DNA of 64,000 nucleotides from Helicobacter sp. MIT 99-5507 (GTDB lineage Bacteria; Campylobacterota; Campylobacteria; Campylobacterales; Helicobacteraceae): NCBI RefSeq assembly GCF_003364295.1, contig NZ_NXLO01000003.1, positions 62,001 to 126,000 of the forward strand, read 5' to 3'. Shown piece by piece: positions 23,317 to 32,573 of this stretch (position 1 is its first letter; each line of letters starts with the position of its first letter). The notes under the pieces were generated by a model. It saw only the letters and a program-made list of their open reading frames with translations, ran no database searches and was not told where the DNA came from. The position numbers and the translations under genes were made by a program.

Positions 23317-23850
23317 ATGAAAAAAATAGTATTGATTTGCGCATATATATGTGAAATATTAATAGCAAATAGTCTAAGACAAGAGCTGAATTATCTTCAA
23401 TACAATGATATAGCATATATACGAGCTCATCTAGACCAATATAAAAGTCAATGCGAAAATGGAAATGGTAATAGCTGTCAAATAATAGGCAGCTATTACA
23501 AAAGAATATATCAAATTAGTGGCTACAAAGATGCAGAGATAGAAAAAGCCTCTCTTATGTGGTTCATAAAAGGCTGCAATCTAAAATCTGGCTCTAGCTG
23601 CTATCTAGCAAGTCTTGGATATGGCAATATAAGCAAACTGCCAACACATCTACCAAAAGATGAGAAAAAGGCATTTGAGTTACACAAAAAAGGTTGTGAT
23701 TATGGGCATAGTGTATCTTGCAACTATGTTGGGTATTATTATGAAGAATTATCAAATAAAGAGAGTGATGAGAATATAAAAAATGAATATCAAATAAAAG
23801 CAAAATTATTTCACCAAAAAGCCTCTGAATTAAAAAAGACTGCCAAATAG
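23317..23850 (+). CDS. Cysteine-rich Sel1/Hcp-like repeat protein, exported
   Basis: A 177-residue paralogue of the preceding protein with an intact signal peptide (MKKIVLICAYICEILIA). The repeat cores KSQCENGNGNSCQII, IKGCNLKSGSSCYLA and KKGCDYGHSVSCNYV carry paired cysteines expected to form disulphides inside each alpha/alpha repeat, as in H. pylori Hcp proteins, which are secreted and bind peptidoglycan fragments or act as antigens. The charged tail (ESDENIKNEYQIKAK) is also shared with the paralogue. The specific role is unknown. Confidence 0.8.
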   Translation: MKKIVLICAYICEILIANSLRQELNYLQYNDIAYIRAHLDQYKSQCENGNGNSCQIIGSYYKRIYQISGYKDAEIEKASLMWFIKGCNLKSGSSCYLASLGYGNISKLPTHLPKDEKKAFELHKKGCDYGHSVSCNYVGYYYEELSNKESDENIKNEYQIKAKLFHQKASELKKTAK

Positions 23851-23962
23851 AGCCAAGTATTACAAAATAGCAATTTAGATAATAAATATAATTACAATAA
23901 ACTACATAATTATAAAAATTAATATAAACTATATTTTCAATTTTTAAATATAAGGAAGGAAA

Positions 23963-25255
23963 ATGAGTAAATTTCAAGGGTATAATCCAAAATATATACA
24001 ACTACCAAGTGAGGGTGAAGTAATCAGTATTGATGACAAAGGGAATCTAGTAGTTCCAAATAATCCAATCATTCCATATATAGAAGGTGATGGAATAGGT
24101 ATAGATATAACTCCAGCTATGATAAAGGTAGTAGATTATGCAGTAAAGAAAGCTTATAATGGTAGCAAGAAAATATCTTGGTATGAAGTTTTTACTGGTG
24201 AAAAATGCTTTAATAAATTTAAAAATGAAAAATCTCTATCTCCGATGGAACAATGGCTACTTCCAGATACAATAGAGGCTATAAAATATTTTAAAGTATC
24301 CATAAAAGGACCACTTACAACTCCAGTAGGAGAAGGATTCCGTTCATTAAATGTAGCTTTAAGGCAAATATTGGATTTATATGTATGTCTTAGACCTGTT
24401 AGATGGTATGGAAGTCCAAGTCCTGTAAAAGAACCAAATAAAGTAGATATGGTGATTTATAGAGAAAATAGCGAAGATATATATGCAGGTATTGAATTTG
24501 CACAAGGAAGCAATGAAGCAAAAAAAATCATTGACTTTTTACAAAAAGAAATGGGGGTTACAAAGATTAGATTCCCACAAAGTAGCGGAATTGGAATAAA
24601 ACCAATTAGCAAAGAAGGCACACAAAGATTGATGAGAAAAGCTATTGAATATGCTATCAATAATAATAGAGATTCTGTAACTATAGTCCATAAGGGAAAT
24701 ATTATGAAATATACAGAAGGTGGTTTTAGAAACTGGGCATATGAACTTGCAAAAGATGAATTTGGCGCATCAGTAATCGATAGTGGTCCATGGTGTAAAA
24801 TTAAAAATCCTAAAACCAATAAAGAAATCATCATAAAAGATGTAATAGCTGATGCATTTTTACAACAAATATTATTGCGTCCATCAGAATATGATGTAAT
24901 AGCTACGATGAATCTAAATGGTGATTATATAAGCGATGCATTAGCTGCGATGGTAGGCGGTATTGGAATCGCACCTGGGGCAAATCTAAATGATACAATA
25001 GCGATGTTTGAAGCAACTCACGGCACAGCACCAAAATATGCAGGACTTGATAAAGTAAATCCTGGAAGCTTAATACTATCTGCTGAAATGATGCTAAGAC
25101 ATATGGGCTGGATTGAAGCAGCGGATTTAATAGTAGATTCTATGAAAAAAGCTATAGAATCCAAGAAAGTCACTTATGATTTTGCAAGATTAATGGAAGG
25201 CGCAAAAGAAGTAAAATGCTCTGTATTTGCAGATGTAATGATAGAAAATATGTAG
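23963..25255 (+). CDS. icd: Isocitrate dehydrogenase (NADP-dependent)
   Basis: A 430-residue TCA-cycle enzyme making 2-oxoglutarate. Signatures: [12 protein letters not shown] near 38, the substrate loop [21 protein letters not shown] near 113-133 with the serine that is phosphorylated in E. coli, [27 protein letters not shown], and [30 protein letters not shown] with downstream residues is typical of NADP use. AAGGAAGGA precedes the ATG. Paired hairpins follow the stop. Confidence 0.97.
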   Translation: MSKFQGYNPKYIQLPSEGEVISIDDKGNLVVPNNPIIPYIEGDGIGIDITPAMIKVVDYAVKKAYNGSKKISWYEVFTGEKCFNKFKNEKSLSPMEQWLLPDTIEAIKYFKVSIKGPLTTPVGEGFRSLNVALRQILDLYVCLRPVRWYGSPSPVKEPNKVDMVIYRENSEDIYAGIEFAQGSNEAKKIIDFLQKEMGVTKIRFPQSSGIGIKPISKEGTQRLMRKAIEYAINNNRDSVTIVHKGNIMKYTEGGFRNWAYELAKDEFGASVIDSGPWCKIKNPKTNKEIIIKDVIADAFLQQILLRPSEYDVIATMNLNGDYISDALAAMVGGIGIAPGANLNDTIAMFEATHGTAPKYAGLDKVNPGSLILSAEMMLRHMGWIEAADLIVDSMKKAIESKKVTYDFARLMEGAKEVKCSVFADVMIENM

Positions 25256-25277
25256 AATCTATAAGATTCTATTTTTT
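25253..25277 (+). terminator. Terminator of icd
   Basis: An 8-bp perfect stem TAGAATCT / AGATTCTA with a 3-base loop, followed directly by six T. The stop codon of icd is inside the first arm. This is a good intrinsic terminator. Confidence 0.7.
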
Positions 25278-25301
25278 AAGATTCTAGTAATCTAGAATCT
25301 T
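25278..25301. terminator. Second hairpin between icd and the ModE-like gene
   Basis: A perfect 10-bp stem AAGATTCTAG / CTAGAATCTT with a 4-base loop, directly after the icd terminator. It lies between convergent genes and may back up termination from either side. Confidence 0.5.
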
Positions 25302-25389
25302 AGATTGTTATATTAATTTTATATCCCCTATAAAGCCCTTAGTTTGACTAAAGATTCTATTAAGTTTTAGTATAGATATTAATGTATTT

Positions 25390-25764
25390 TTATTTTATTT
25401 TTTCTTGTAATTCTATGGCTTTATTTTTCAAATCATCCAATGTTTGGATATTGTCAAAATAATTACAAAATGCAATTTTTGCTTTTTCTAGCTCATTAAA
25501 AGCCTCTATTGCTAATTCACCTTGTTTGGTTATTTTTGTTCCGCCACCGCCGCGACCACCTGTCGAGCTAGAGACAAGTGGGCTGCTAGAAAGGTTATTC
25601 ATAGAATCTACATCATCCCAAGCAGCTTTATAACTCATTCTCATATCTTTTGCAGCACTAGAAATAGAACCATATTCTAAGATCCTTTTTAATAACCCTA
25701 CTTTTCCAAGTCCTAGATAATTTTTAGAATCCTTTTTCACCCAAAATCTTCCATAAATTTTCAT
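25390..25764 (-). CDS. ModE-like winged helix-turn-helix regulator lacking the molybdate domain
   Basis: A 124-residue protein that matches only the N-terminal DNA-binding half of ModE: LGLGKVGLLKRILEYGSISSAAKDMRMSYKAAWDDVDSMN is the winged helix, followed by the diagnostic TGGRGGGGTKITKQGE. The C-terminal Mop-type molybdate-binding domains are absent. Such short ModE proteins are common in Epsilonproteobacteria and can regulate molybdate- or tungstate-uptake genes, but no such genes are in this window. It is probably a DNA-binding regulator with an unknown ligand or partner. Confidence 0.85.
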   Translation of the reverse strand: MKIYGRFWVKKDSKNYLGLGKVGLLKRILEYGSISSAAKDMRMSYKAAWDDVDSMNNLSSSPLVSSSTGGRGGGGTKITKQGELAIEAFNELEKAKIAFCNYFDNIQTLDDLKNKAIELQEKIK

Positions 25765-25817
25765 AAATTTTCTCCTAAAATAATTTTATCGCTACTAAAG
25801 CAATCATTTCTAATGCT

Positions 25818-26099
25818 CTATTTAGAGTCATTTTGAATATTTTGCAATCTATCCAATAAAATATCTTGTGGCAAAGTATTATTTTCATTAATGTCTTTTT
25901 TATTTATATTGTTATTTGGGATTACACCAGATGGCATCTTTATAAAAACATCTTCATAATTTTTACCACCTTTTTTATGACGAATATAAATATCCCCACT
26001 TACATTATTATAAATATATGTATCTTCCCCATCATAAAACATAACCCACGCTGCATTAATATAATTACAAAAAAGTAAAAATAATATTAGCACTCTCAT
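25818..26099 (-). CDS. Small exported hypothetical protein, 93 residues
   Basis: A signal peptide (MRVLILFLLFCNYINAAW, likely cut after AINAA-type residues near 17) precedes a strand-rich middle with many Tyr residues (EDTYIYNNVSGDIYIRHKK) and a polar Asn-rich tail. No family is recognised. It follows hisG by three bases, so it is probably the last gene of the coaX-hisG transcript. Confidence 0.6.
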   Translation of the reverse strand: MRVLILFLLFCNYINAAWVMFYDGEDTYIYNNVSGDIYIRHKKGGKNYEDVFIKMPSGVIPNNNINKKDINENNTLPQDILLDRLQNIQNDSK

Positions 26100-26102
26100 G
26101 GA

Positions 26103-26717
26103 TTACTTTTTTATTAAAGATTCTAGTTTGTTATAAATATCTAAAATAGCATGTTTTTTTGAATAAAAACTATTTCTATTTGCAATAAGATAAGCACTAG
26201 ATTCTAAAATAACCTCATCTATTTCAAGATTGTTTTCTTTCATTGTATTACCTGTTTCAACAATATCTACAATAGCATCAGAAAGACCTACAAGAGGTGC
26301 AAGCTCAATAGAACCATATAGTTTTATAATATCTGTGGCAATGGCTCTTTTTGAAAAAAAGTTTCTAGTGATATTTGGCATTTTTGTAGCAATTTTTATC
26401 TGTGGCTTATTGTAATCTATCTTTTCATTGATTTTAGAACCAAGAACAACCTTGCATTTGCCAATCTCTAAATCTAGCAATCTAACTATATCAGCACCAG
26501 TTTCTTCTAAAACATCAAGCCCAACTACACCCAAATCTACTGCTTGATATAAAACATAAATAGGAACATCTTGGCTTCTAACAAGAAGGAATCTAAAATC
26601 ATCTTTTTGCAAAATCAGCTTTCTATTTACAAATGCAAAATCATATCCAAACATCTTAGCAAATAAATTAAGCACATCATCCGCGATTCTACCCTTTGGC
26701 AATGCTATTGTAATCAT
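26103..26717 (-). CDS. hisG: ATP phosphoribosyltransferase, short form
   Basis: A 204-residue HisG, the first enzyme of histidine synthesis, starting ITIALPKGRI. The PRPP-binding stretch is IVDIVETGNTMKENNLE near 148-164. It lacks the C-terminal feedback domain, so it belongs to the short form that needs the HisRS-like regulatory partner HisZ, which is not in this window. The ATG overlaps the coaX stop (ATGA). Its presence argues against H. pylori, which I recall as lacking the his pathway. Confidence 0.93.
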   Translation of the reverse strand: MITIALPKGRIADDVLNLFAKMFGYDFAFVNRKLILQKDDFRFLLVRSQDVPIYVLYQAVDLGVVGLDVLEETGADIVRLLDLEIGKCKVVLGSKINEKIDYNKPQIKIATKMPNITRNFFSKRAIATDIIKLYGSIELAPLVGLSDAIVDIVETGNTMKENNLEIDEVILESSAYLIANRNSFYSKKHAILDIYNKLESLIKK

Positions 26718-27343
26718 AATAAACCCTCTGTATTTTTTTGCAATGCTTTTAACATACCTTTGAAAACCAAAGTATTATCATAAATTGATTGATTGAAAAA
26801 TTTAGATAAAAATCTACCATCTCCGCCAGTAAAATAAATATAATCATTTTTTGCCGCATTTTGGATCATCAATATTATACTTTTGATACAACCACAACTA
26901 ATAGCATCTCTGGTATTTTGTGGCAATGATGTAAGAGATACATTTAGATTAAAATTTAAATTTAGAACTTCTATATTAGAAAACAACTTATTATAAGTAT
27001 CTAATCCAGGCAATATAAAACCACCTAGATGGATTCCAGATTGCATAATATCAATAGTAATTGCACTTCCTGCATCAACTATCACTCCATTTTGTATAGA
27101 TAGGCAAGCAGCTTTTCTATCTATACCAAGTCCTTTGTATATAGTATCTAAGTTTATATAGTTTTCTATATTAAGGCATTTAGGGTGAGATTCTAAGAGT
27201 TTTTTTTCATTTTTTTTATTTACACTAATATAATAAATAGGAATATCGTGATTTTTTTTTGTTATTTGTGTAGCTTTTTCTTTCCACATCTTACCTCTAC
27301 AAAAAAAATGAAGATAAGTATTACCTATATCGCATAAAAACAT
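26714..27343 (-). CDS. coaX: Type III pantothenate kinase
   Basis: A 209-residue kinase for the first step of coenzyme A synthesis. It has the ASKHA phosphate loop FLCDIGNTYLHFF at the start and VIVDAGSAITIDIM near 90-103, with GGFILPGLD after it. YFTGGDGRFLSKFF near the end is the adenosine site. It is the only pantothenate kinase type that works without feedback by CoA. It overlaps hisG by four bases and follows the BamB-like gene by three. Confidence 0.93.
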   Translation of the reverse strand: MFLCDIGNTYLHFFCRGKMWKEKATQITKKNHDIPIYYISVNKKNEKKLLESHPKCLNIENYINLDTIYKGLGIDRKAACLSIQNGVIVDAGSAITIDIMQSGIHLGGFILPGLDTYNKLFSNIEVLNLNFNLNVSLTSLPQNTRDAISCGCIKSIILMIQNAAKNDYIYFTGGDGRFLSKFFNQSIYDNTLVFKGMLKALQKNTEGLL

Positions 27344-27346
27344 ATT

Positions 27347-28345
27347 TCACTTCGGGAATCTAATAATTCTATTATCATAATAGATCACATCATCTGTATA
27401 AAAACTATTTTTATACTCATCTATATCTATTTTATAGATAGAATCTACAAAGCTATTTGGATCTATTTTTATCATATATCCTTGAGATTCTAGTGTATAG
27501 ATATTGTCACTTATGATAATTGAGCTAAGATTTGCATATTGAAACTTTGCTTTATTTAATTCATTTAACAATAAATCAAATTCTATTACCTCACCCTCAA
27601 GGCTAAGAATATATATTTTATTATTAGTAAAAAGTATATCACTAATATTTAAATCCTTAGAAAAATCCTTGCCATCAATAAAAGTCATCAATTTATTACT
27701 TGTTGCAATGATTAGATTCTTGCCACTTGAGGCTAAATAAATAATATTATTAAAATATGCTTCGCTGCTTATAGCGATTGTATTTAAGATTTGAAAGTTA
27801 TTCAAATTCAATATAACAACTTTTCCATCAAATGCAGGAAAAACCACCATATCATCAATAAATAAAGGAGAAGCCACTTTTGAATTGATAGCATAAGCAG
27901 TTGAATTATTGCTACTAAAAAGTTTTTCATCTACATTTGTATCCCATAATACAAAACTATTATCAGCTAACACTGCAGCTAGTATATTATCTCTAATGGA
28001 TGCAGAAATGGGCATATATTCAAAAGTAAATGATTTTAATTCTTTGCCATCTTTATTTAAGATTGATAATGTATTTGTTTCATAGTTTCCAACTAATATC
28101 AAATCACCATTTATATTTAAAAAAGTATAATTTTCTTTAAGATTGATATTGTAGATTCCATCTTTGGCAATCAAAGTGCCATCGCTTAATAATGCACCAT
28201 TTTTATTTGATTGAGATATATGAGATTCTAGTTTATCATCAAATTCAACTTTGCCTACTATGCTATCTTTACTTGGAGTAAAATATTGTTTTTGGCTACA
28301 GCCAGCAAATAAAAGAAAGAGTATTACTAATAATATATTATTCAT
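27347..28345 (-). CDS. BamB-like beta-propeller lipoprotein
   Basis: A 332-residue lipoprotein with lipobox LLFAGC (Cys16). The rest is built from about six to seven four-strand repeats, for example GALLSDGTLIAKDGIYNI, NGDLILVGNYETNTLSIL and FIDDMVVFPAFDGKVVIL, the look of a PQQ-like propeller. It overlaps the start of the upstream gene product's neighbour by four bases and sits right after a YfgM-like gene, the same pairing as yfgM-bamB in E. coli. It likely serves outer-membrane protein assembly as a BamB analogue. That role is inferred from fold and context only. Confidence 0.65.
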   Translation of the reverse strand: MNNILLVILFLLFAGCSQKQYFTPSKDSIVGKVEFDDKLESHISQSNKNGALLSDGTLIAKDGIYNINLKENYTFLNINGDLILVGNYETNTLSILNKDGKELKSFTFEYMPISASIRDNILAAVLADNSFVLWDTNVDEKLFSSNNSTAYAINSKVASPLFIDDMVVFPAFDGKVVILNLNNFQILNTIAISSEAYFNNIIYLASSGKNLIIATSNKLMTFIDGKDFSKDLNISDILFTNNKIYILSLEGEVIEFDLLLNELNKAKFQYANLSSIIISDNIYTLESQGYMIKIDPNSFVDSIYKIDIDEYKNSFYTDDVIYYDNRIIRFPK

Positions 28346-28941
28346 TGCTTTGTTATCATATAATGAGATAATAAACTTGCGAGTTCGCTTATATTAGAAT
28401 CTTTAGAAATTTCTCCTAGTATAACTTTTGCATCATTTATTTTATTTTCATTAATCAAAATATATGCTTGTTGCAACTTTGATAAATCACCAAGAGTATA
28501 TTTATTTACATTTTTTAGCACTGATATATCTCGTTCAAAACTACCAATATAATATGATGAAATAGATGAAATAATGGCGCTTTTGCTGTCTTGTATCTCC
28601 ATAAATTTACTTATATTGCCATCTTTTAGAGCCTGTTGCAATGTAAATAAATCATATAGTTTTGGATTACCTGTTTTTAATTCAGCTTGAAGCGAGGTAT
28701 TGCTTGTATCTTGTAACAATTCTGAATACAATGCACTATATTTTTGTATTTTTTTTTCATTGTAATATGAATACAATTGATATGAGATTCCACCAAAAAT
28801 AACTACTACAAGAATAGTCCAAATTATATATTTGTATTTTTTGTATAATATTTCTAACTTTAGTGTATTTTCTAATAACTGCCCATCGCTGCTAATCTCA
28901 TTTTTAATATAATTAAAATTATTTTTAATACTCAAAACCAA
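28342..28941 (-). CDS. YfgM-like membrane-anchored TPR protein
   Basis: A 199-residue protein with a cytoplasmic N-terminus of about 37 residues, one membrane helix (IIWTILVVVIFGGISYQLY, about 38-56), and a periplasmic helical tail with TPR-like repeats. This is the layout of YfgM, a SecYEG-associated ancillary protein. The downstream gene is a BamB-like propeller, as in E. coli. It corresponds by order to HP0864 as I recall it. Confidence 0.65.
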   Translation of the reverse strand: MVLSIKNNFNYIKNEISSDGQLLENTLKLEILYKKYKYIIWTILVVVIFGGISYQLYSYYNEKKIQKYSALYSELLQDTSNTSLQAELKTGNPKLYDLFTLQQALKDGNISKFMEIQDSKSAIISSISSYYIGSFERDISVLKNVNKYTLGDLSKLQQAYILINENKINDAKVILGEISKDSNISELASLLSHYMITKQ

Positions 28942-28963
28942 TCCTTAAAATATAATCTAAAAT

Positions 28964-29395
28964 TTATACTCCAGTGCTACCAAAACCATTGCTACCGCGT
29001 TTTGTTTCATCTAAGCTACTACTAACAATTAGATTTGCCATACTTACTTTTGAGAGCACTGCTTGGGCTATCCTATCACCACTTTTGATATAAAAATCTT
29101 CTTTTGAAAAATTAAATAATATTACCATTACTTCGCCACGATAATCACTATCAATAGTCCCTGGAGAGTTTAGCACACCAATGCCATTTTTATATGCTAA
29201 GCCACTTCTTGGTCTTACTTGTATTTCATATCCATATGGTATTTCAAATGCAAGTCCTGTTTTTACAACACCAAAGCCACCTGCCTTAAGCACAATATCT
29301 TCTATACTATGCAAATCAAATCCACTTGCACCGCTACTTTGATACTCTGGAATCTTTGCTTTTTCATCTATCTTTTTGACTTTTAGATCAATCAA
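28964..29395 (-). CDS. dut: dUTP diphosphatase
   Basis: A 143-residue trimeric dUTPase showing all five motifs in order: ASGFDLHS (motif 1), PRSGLAYKNGI (2), GTIDSDYRGE (3), RIAQAVLSKV (4) and RGSNGFGSTG (5). It hydrolyses dUTP to dUMP to keep uracil out of DNA and supply thymidylate synthesis. It overlaps greA by eight bases. Confidence 0.97.
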   Translation of the reverse strand: MIDLKVKKIDEKAKIPEYQSSGASGFDLHSIEDIVLKAGGFGVVKTGLAFEIPYGYEIQVRPRSGLAYKNGIGVLNSPGTIDSDYRGEVMVILFNFSKEDFYIKSGDRIAQAVLSKVSMANLIVSSSLDETKRGSNGFGSTGV

Positions 29396-29876
29396 AATTA
29401 ATTTCCTTATATGCTATTTCTAAAATCTCAAAATCACATTCACCCTTAGGCAATCTAATGGTCACTTCATCACCTACTTTCTTGCCTAAAATAGATTTTG
29501 CAATCGGTGAATGAAATGATATATATCCCTTTTCTGGTCTGCTTTCATAAGAACCAACTATTGTATATTGAATCTTTTTATTATCATCAAGATTTAGCAC
29601 AACAACACTACTGCCAAAATTCACACTATTATGCTCATATGATTTTGGATCTATTATTTGCACATTAGCAAGCATGGAGCTAAGCTCTGCAATCCTTGCT
29701 TCAATAAATGCTTGCTTTTCTCTTGCTGCATGATATTCTGCATTTTCCTTTAAATCACCATGAGATCTAGCTATATCAATCTCTTTTACAATATAAGGAC
29801 GCTCAACTTCTTTTAGATGTTTTAACTCTTCACATAGCTTATTATAACCATATTCAGTCATTGGTTCTTTTTGCAT
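29388..29876 (-). CDS. greA: Transcription elongation factor GreA
   Basis: A 162-residue factor with an N-terminal coiled coil carrying the acidic tip (SHGDLKENAEYHAAREKQ) that enters the RNA polymerase channel to stimulate transcript cleavage, and a C-terminal FKBP-like domain with ISFHSPIAKSILGKKVGDEV. Length is typical. It precedes dut in a block whose order I recall from H. pylori (HP0866-HP0865). Confidence 0.97.
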   Translation of the reverse strand: MQKEPMTEYGYNKLCEELKHLKEVERPYIVKEIDIARSHGDLKENAEYHAAREKQAFIEARIAELSSMLANVQIIDPKSYEHNSVNFGSSVVVLNLDDNKKIQYTIVGSYESRPEKGYISFHSPIAKSILGKKVGDEVTIRLPKGECDFEILEIAYKEINFD

Positions 29877-29894
29877 AACTAGCCTCTTTAAAAA

Positions 29895-30578
29895 TTATTT
29901 AAAAGCTTTTTGTATATTACTACAACTAGGCTCATATCCGCTTTTACAAGCCTTATCAAATAAATCTTTTGCAAGTTTTAAATCTTTTTTGATTCCACCA
30001 TCACCATTATTATAGATTACAGCAAGATTATTACAGCCTTTTACATCTCCGCTATCACATACTTTTTTAAATAATTCAAATGATTTTTTTGTATCTCTTT
30101 TTACAATCTCATCACCACGATAATATTTGACACCCAAATCATAGCAACCTGCCATATTATTCAATGAGCAAGCCTTGGATAAATATCCAAAATACAAATA
30201 CTCTGATTTTGGTATCACATCATTATTATTATACATATTAGCCAATATTAGGCAAGATTGCGCATCTTGATACTCACAACCCTGTATCAATAAACCTAAT
30301 GCTTTTACTAAATCTTTTGCGTCTATATATTTTTTTGCATTTTCAAGACAAATATTGGCATTATTTGCATCACAATCACCGCTAGGCAATGCCTGTGTAC
30401 TATTTTGAATAGGTGCAATATCTTGTGGATTAGTATCAACATTTTGAACAGAATCTAAATTACTAAAATCACTACTAGATGTCCCAGAACTAACAAGGCT
30501 CATTATCGTATCTTTATATAAAAATAACGCTACACATACTACAAGTATAGTAGCTATAATAATAACTTTTTTTCTCAT
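29895..30578 (-). CDS. Sel1-like cysteine-rich repeat protein with N-terminal membrane anchor
   Basis: About 227 residues: a membrane helix (VIIIATILVVCVALFLY), a Ser/Asn/Gln linker of about 50 residues, then four Sel1-type repeats with paired cysteines (CLENAKKYID, LIQGCEYQDAQSCLILANMY, KACSLNNMAGCYDLGVKYY, KVCDSGDVKGCNNLAVIY, KACKSGYEPSC). I place the start at the ATG at 30578, six bases after AAAAGG, rather than an upstream GTG that lacks a ribosome site. It is inserted between greA and lpxB in an otherwise conserved gene order. It is probably a periplasmic protein-interaction module. Confidence 0.78.
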   Translation of the reverse strand: MRKKVIIIATILVVCVALFLYKDTIMSLVSSGTSSSDFSNLDSVQNVDTNPQDIAPIQNSTQALPSGDCDANNANICLENAKKYIDAKDLVKALGLLIQGCEYQDAQSCLILANMYNNNDVIPKSEYLYFGYLSKACSLNNMAGCYDLGVKYYRGDEIVKRDTKKSFELFKKVCDSGDVKGCNNLAVIYNNGDGGIKKDLKLAKDLFDKACKSGYEPSCSNIQKAFK

Positions 30579-30631
30579 AACATACCTTTTATAAAACACT
30601 ATGTGCGATTTATACCATATAAATCTTTAAA

Positions 30632-31714
30632 CTACTTAGAATCTAGCACTATATCACACATCTTATTTAGGCTACCATGCTTTAAATAATCTCGTATTTG
30701 CCTTGATTTGCAGATAAAATCATTATCATTTGATGAATAGTAGGAATCTATTAAATTATCTGCATTTAATTCATTTTGCAAAAATTCATCATGAAAGATA
30801 GAATCTGGATTAATCTTTTGATATAAGATATTTGCAAGACCAACATATTTAATATTTAAAAAATTCTTCACAATTAAAGCATCGATTTTTTTTGCTTTAT
30901 ATCCTAGCACAAAAGGCGTGCCAATGATAGCACACTCTAGCGTTGCAGTGCCACTGCAAATAAAGGCAAATTTGCTTTTGTATAAGCTTTGATGGGAATC
31001 AAATACAATATTAAAGTCATCAAGATTCTTGTAAATTTCTATCAAATTAGAATCTTTAAAAACCTTTGGAACAACCAAGTTAAATACCAAAGTAGAATCT
31101 AGATTTTTTAATCTATCTTTTACTTCTCTAAAAATAGGAAAGATTCTATTAATCTCACTTATACGACTTCCAGGCATAAAAGTAATGATATCTGAATCTA
31201 TCACTTCATTTTTAAACTCTTTGATTTCATCAAGAAGTGGATGTCCTACAAAAATAGCTTTTGATTTATAATGCTCAATTTCAAAAGGCAAGATTCCAGC
31301 AAGAATATCAAAATATTCTTCAATCACCTTAGCCCTCCAAGGTTTCCAAGCCCAAATCTGTGGCAAAATATAATATATGATTTTTTTCTCTTTATTTTGC
31401 TTTTTGATTTTTTTTGCAAGTGGAATATGAAAAGATGAACTATCAAGAAGCAGAATCTTATCGCAAGATAGAGCTAATTTTGACATATTTTTTAATGCAA
31501 TAGATAAAAACCTAATCTTATAAAATACATCTACAAAACCCATAATAGAAAAATCTTTTGGGGAATATATGGGGGAATTTGTGCTTATATCTTTATCAAA
31601 GACACCATATAATTCTATATCAATTCTAGATTCCAATCCTTTTATCAAAAATCTAAGATGCACATTTGAAGAGATTTCTAATGCACTCACAAAAAGTTTT
31701 ATTTTACTACTCAA
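30632..31714 (-). CDS. lpxB: Lipid-A-disaccharide synthase
   Basis: A 360-residue GT19-family enzyme that joins UDP-2,3-diacylglucosamine and lipid X to form the lipid A disaccharide on the inner face of the membrane. Typical segments are VDVFYKIRFL (in place of GF.EV), YYILPQIWAWKPWRAKVIEEYFD, FVGHPLLDE, FMPGSRISEI and the C-terminal FICSGTATLECAIIGTPFVLGYKA. Length fits the family. It follows a coiled-coil gene by three bases. Confidence 0.93.
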   Translation of the reverse strand: MSSKIKLFVSALEISSNVHLRFLIKGLESRIDIELYGVFDKDISTNSPIYSPKDFSIMGFVDVFYKIRFLSIALKNMSKLALSCDKILLLDSSSFHIPLAKKIKKQNKEKKIIYYILPQIWAWKPWRAKVIEEYFDILAGILPFEIEHYKSKAIFVGHPLLDEIKEFKNEVIDSDIITFMPGSRISEINRIFPIFREVKDRLKNLDSTLVFNLVVPKVFKDSNLIEIYKNLDDFNIVFDSHQSLYKSKFAFICSGTATLECAIIGTPFVLGYKAKKIDALIVKNFLNIKYVGLANILYQKINPDSIFHDEFLQNELNADNLIDSYYSSNDNDFICKSRQIRDYLKHGSLNKMCDIVLDSK

Positions 31715-31717
31715 AGG

Positions 31718-32239
31718 TTATCTAGCCTTTATTTCTTTTATTTCATTTTTTAATTTTGCATTTTCTAAATCACTATTATTTAGTTTTGCACGAAGTGTTT
31801 TTACTTCAATTAAGCTTTTTGCATATTGCTCATATAATTCCTGTGGATAGACATTTACAGCTGGATTTGCCTTTACAACGATACCATCTTTAAGCACAAT
31901 TTTTACTTTTTCAAGTGGCTTTATTTGTATATCATTACTTATATCAATAGAATTGGTATTTTTAGAATCTTCTAAATGTTTTAGCTCTAATTCTATATTT
32001 TTTATCTCATCTTGGATTGCAACATATTCAGCGCGTAGAGCTTTTAACTTTTCTTGCTCTTTTAATATATCAGCTTCATAATTACCTACTGATATTTTAA
32101 ATCTCTCAAATTCATTTTCAAAAAATTCTACAATCTGCCAAGTTTCATTTATTTTATCTGCATTTTGCACAAATCTATCAAAAACTTTATCCATCATATT
32201 TCCTAAAATTTTATTATGATTATAATTATTCCATTTCAA
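31718..32239 (-). CDS. Hypothetical coiled-coil protein (HP0868-like position)
   Basis: A 173-residue soluble protein with no signal peptide. Two heptad-rich helices are visible, roughly 45-90 (ADILKEQEKLKALRAEYVAIQDE) and 135-173 (a leucine and lysine rich tail), separated by a short strand-rich piece VKIVLKDGIVVKANP. No enzymatic motif is seen. It lies between hypA and lpxB, the same place as HP0868 in H. pylori by my recollection, and overlaps hypA by 14 bases. Confidence 0.65.
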   Translation of the reverse strand: MKWNNYNHNKILGNMMDKVFDRFVQNADKINETWQIVEFFENEFERFKISVGNYEADILKEQEKLKALRAEYVAIQDEIKNIELELKHLEDSKNTNSIDISNDIQIKPLEKVKIVLKDGIVVKANPAVNVYPQELYEQYAKSLIEVKTLRAKLNNSDLENAKLKNEIKEIKAR

Positions 32240-32573
32240 GACTTAATAAATACAATTCTAATCCTTCTATGATTTCAACATTTAAACTATTGCATTTAAT
32301 GCAGATTCCATATGATAAATCTTTAGCATAAAATTCGCTTTTACAATCATTGCAACGCAATTTTACATTTTTGTGGATAATTTCTAAAACACTATCTTTT
32401 ATCAAAGAATCTTCTTCTTTAAAAGTCTCAAAGCAACTTTTTAGCAAAGAGGATTCTACTCCACTTCGCTCTCCAATAGCGACTACAATCTTAAATATTT
32501 TTTTAGCATTATATTTATTTGCTTCATTATGTGCTAGATTTAGCAAATCTGATACAATCGAATATTCATGCAA
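32226..32573 (-). CDS. hypA: Hydrogenase/urease nickel incorporation protein HypA
   Basis: A 115-residue nickel metallochaperone for NiFe hydrogenase and, in Helicobacter, urease. I start it at the TTG at 32573, which gives Met-His-Glu-Tyr-Ser, restoring the invariant N-terminal His2 nickel ligand. The TTG two codons upstream would leave only three bases after AGGAG and bury His2, whereas this one leaves nine. The zinc site is CNDCKSEF (first CxxC) and CIKCNSLN (second CxxC). It is the first gene before lpxB in this run. Confidence 0.92.
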   Translation of the reverse strand: MHEYSIVSDLLNLAHNEANKYNAKKIFKIVVAIGERSGVESSLLKSCFETFKEEDSLIKDSVLEIIHKNVKLRCNDCKSEFYAKDLSYGICIKCNSLNVEIIEGLELYLLSLEME

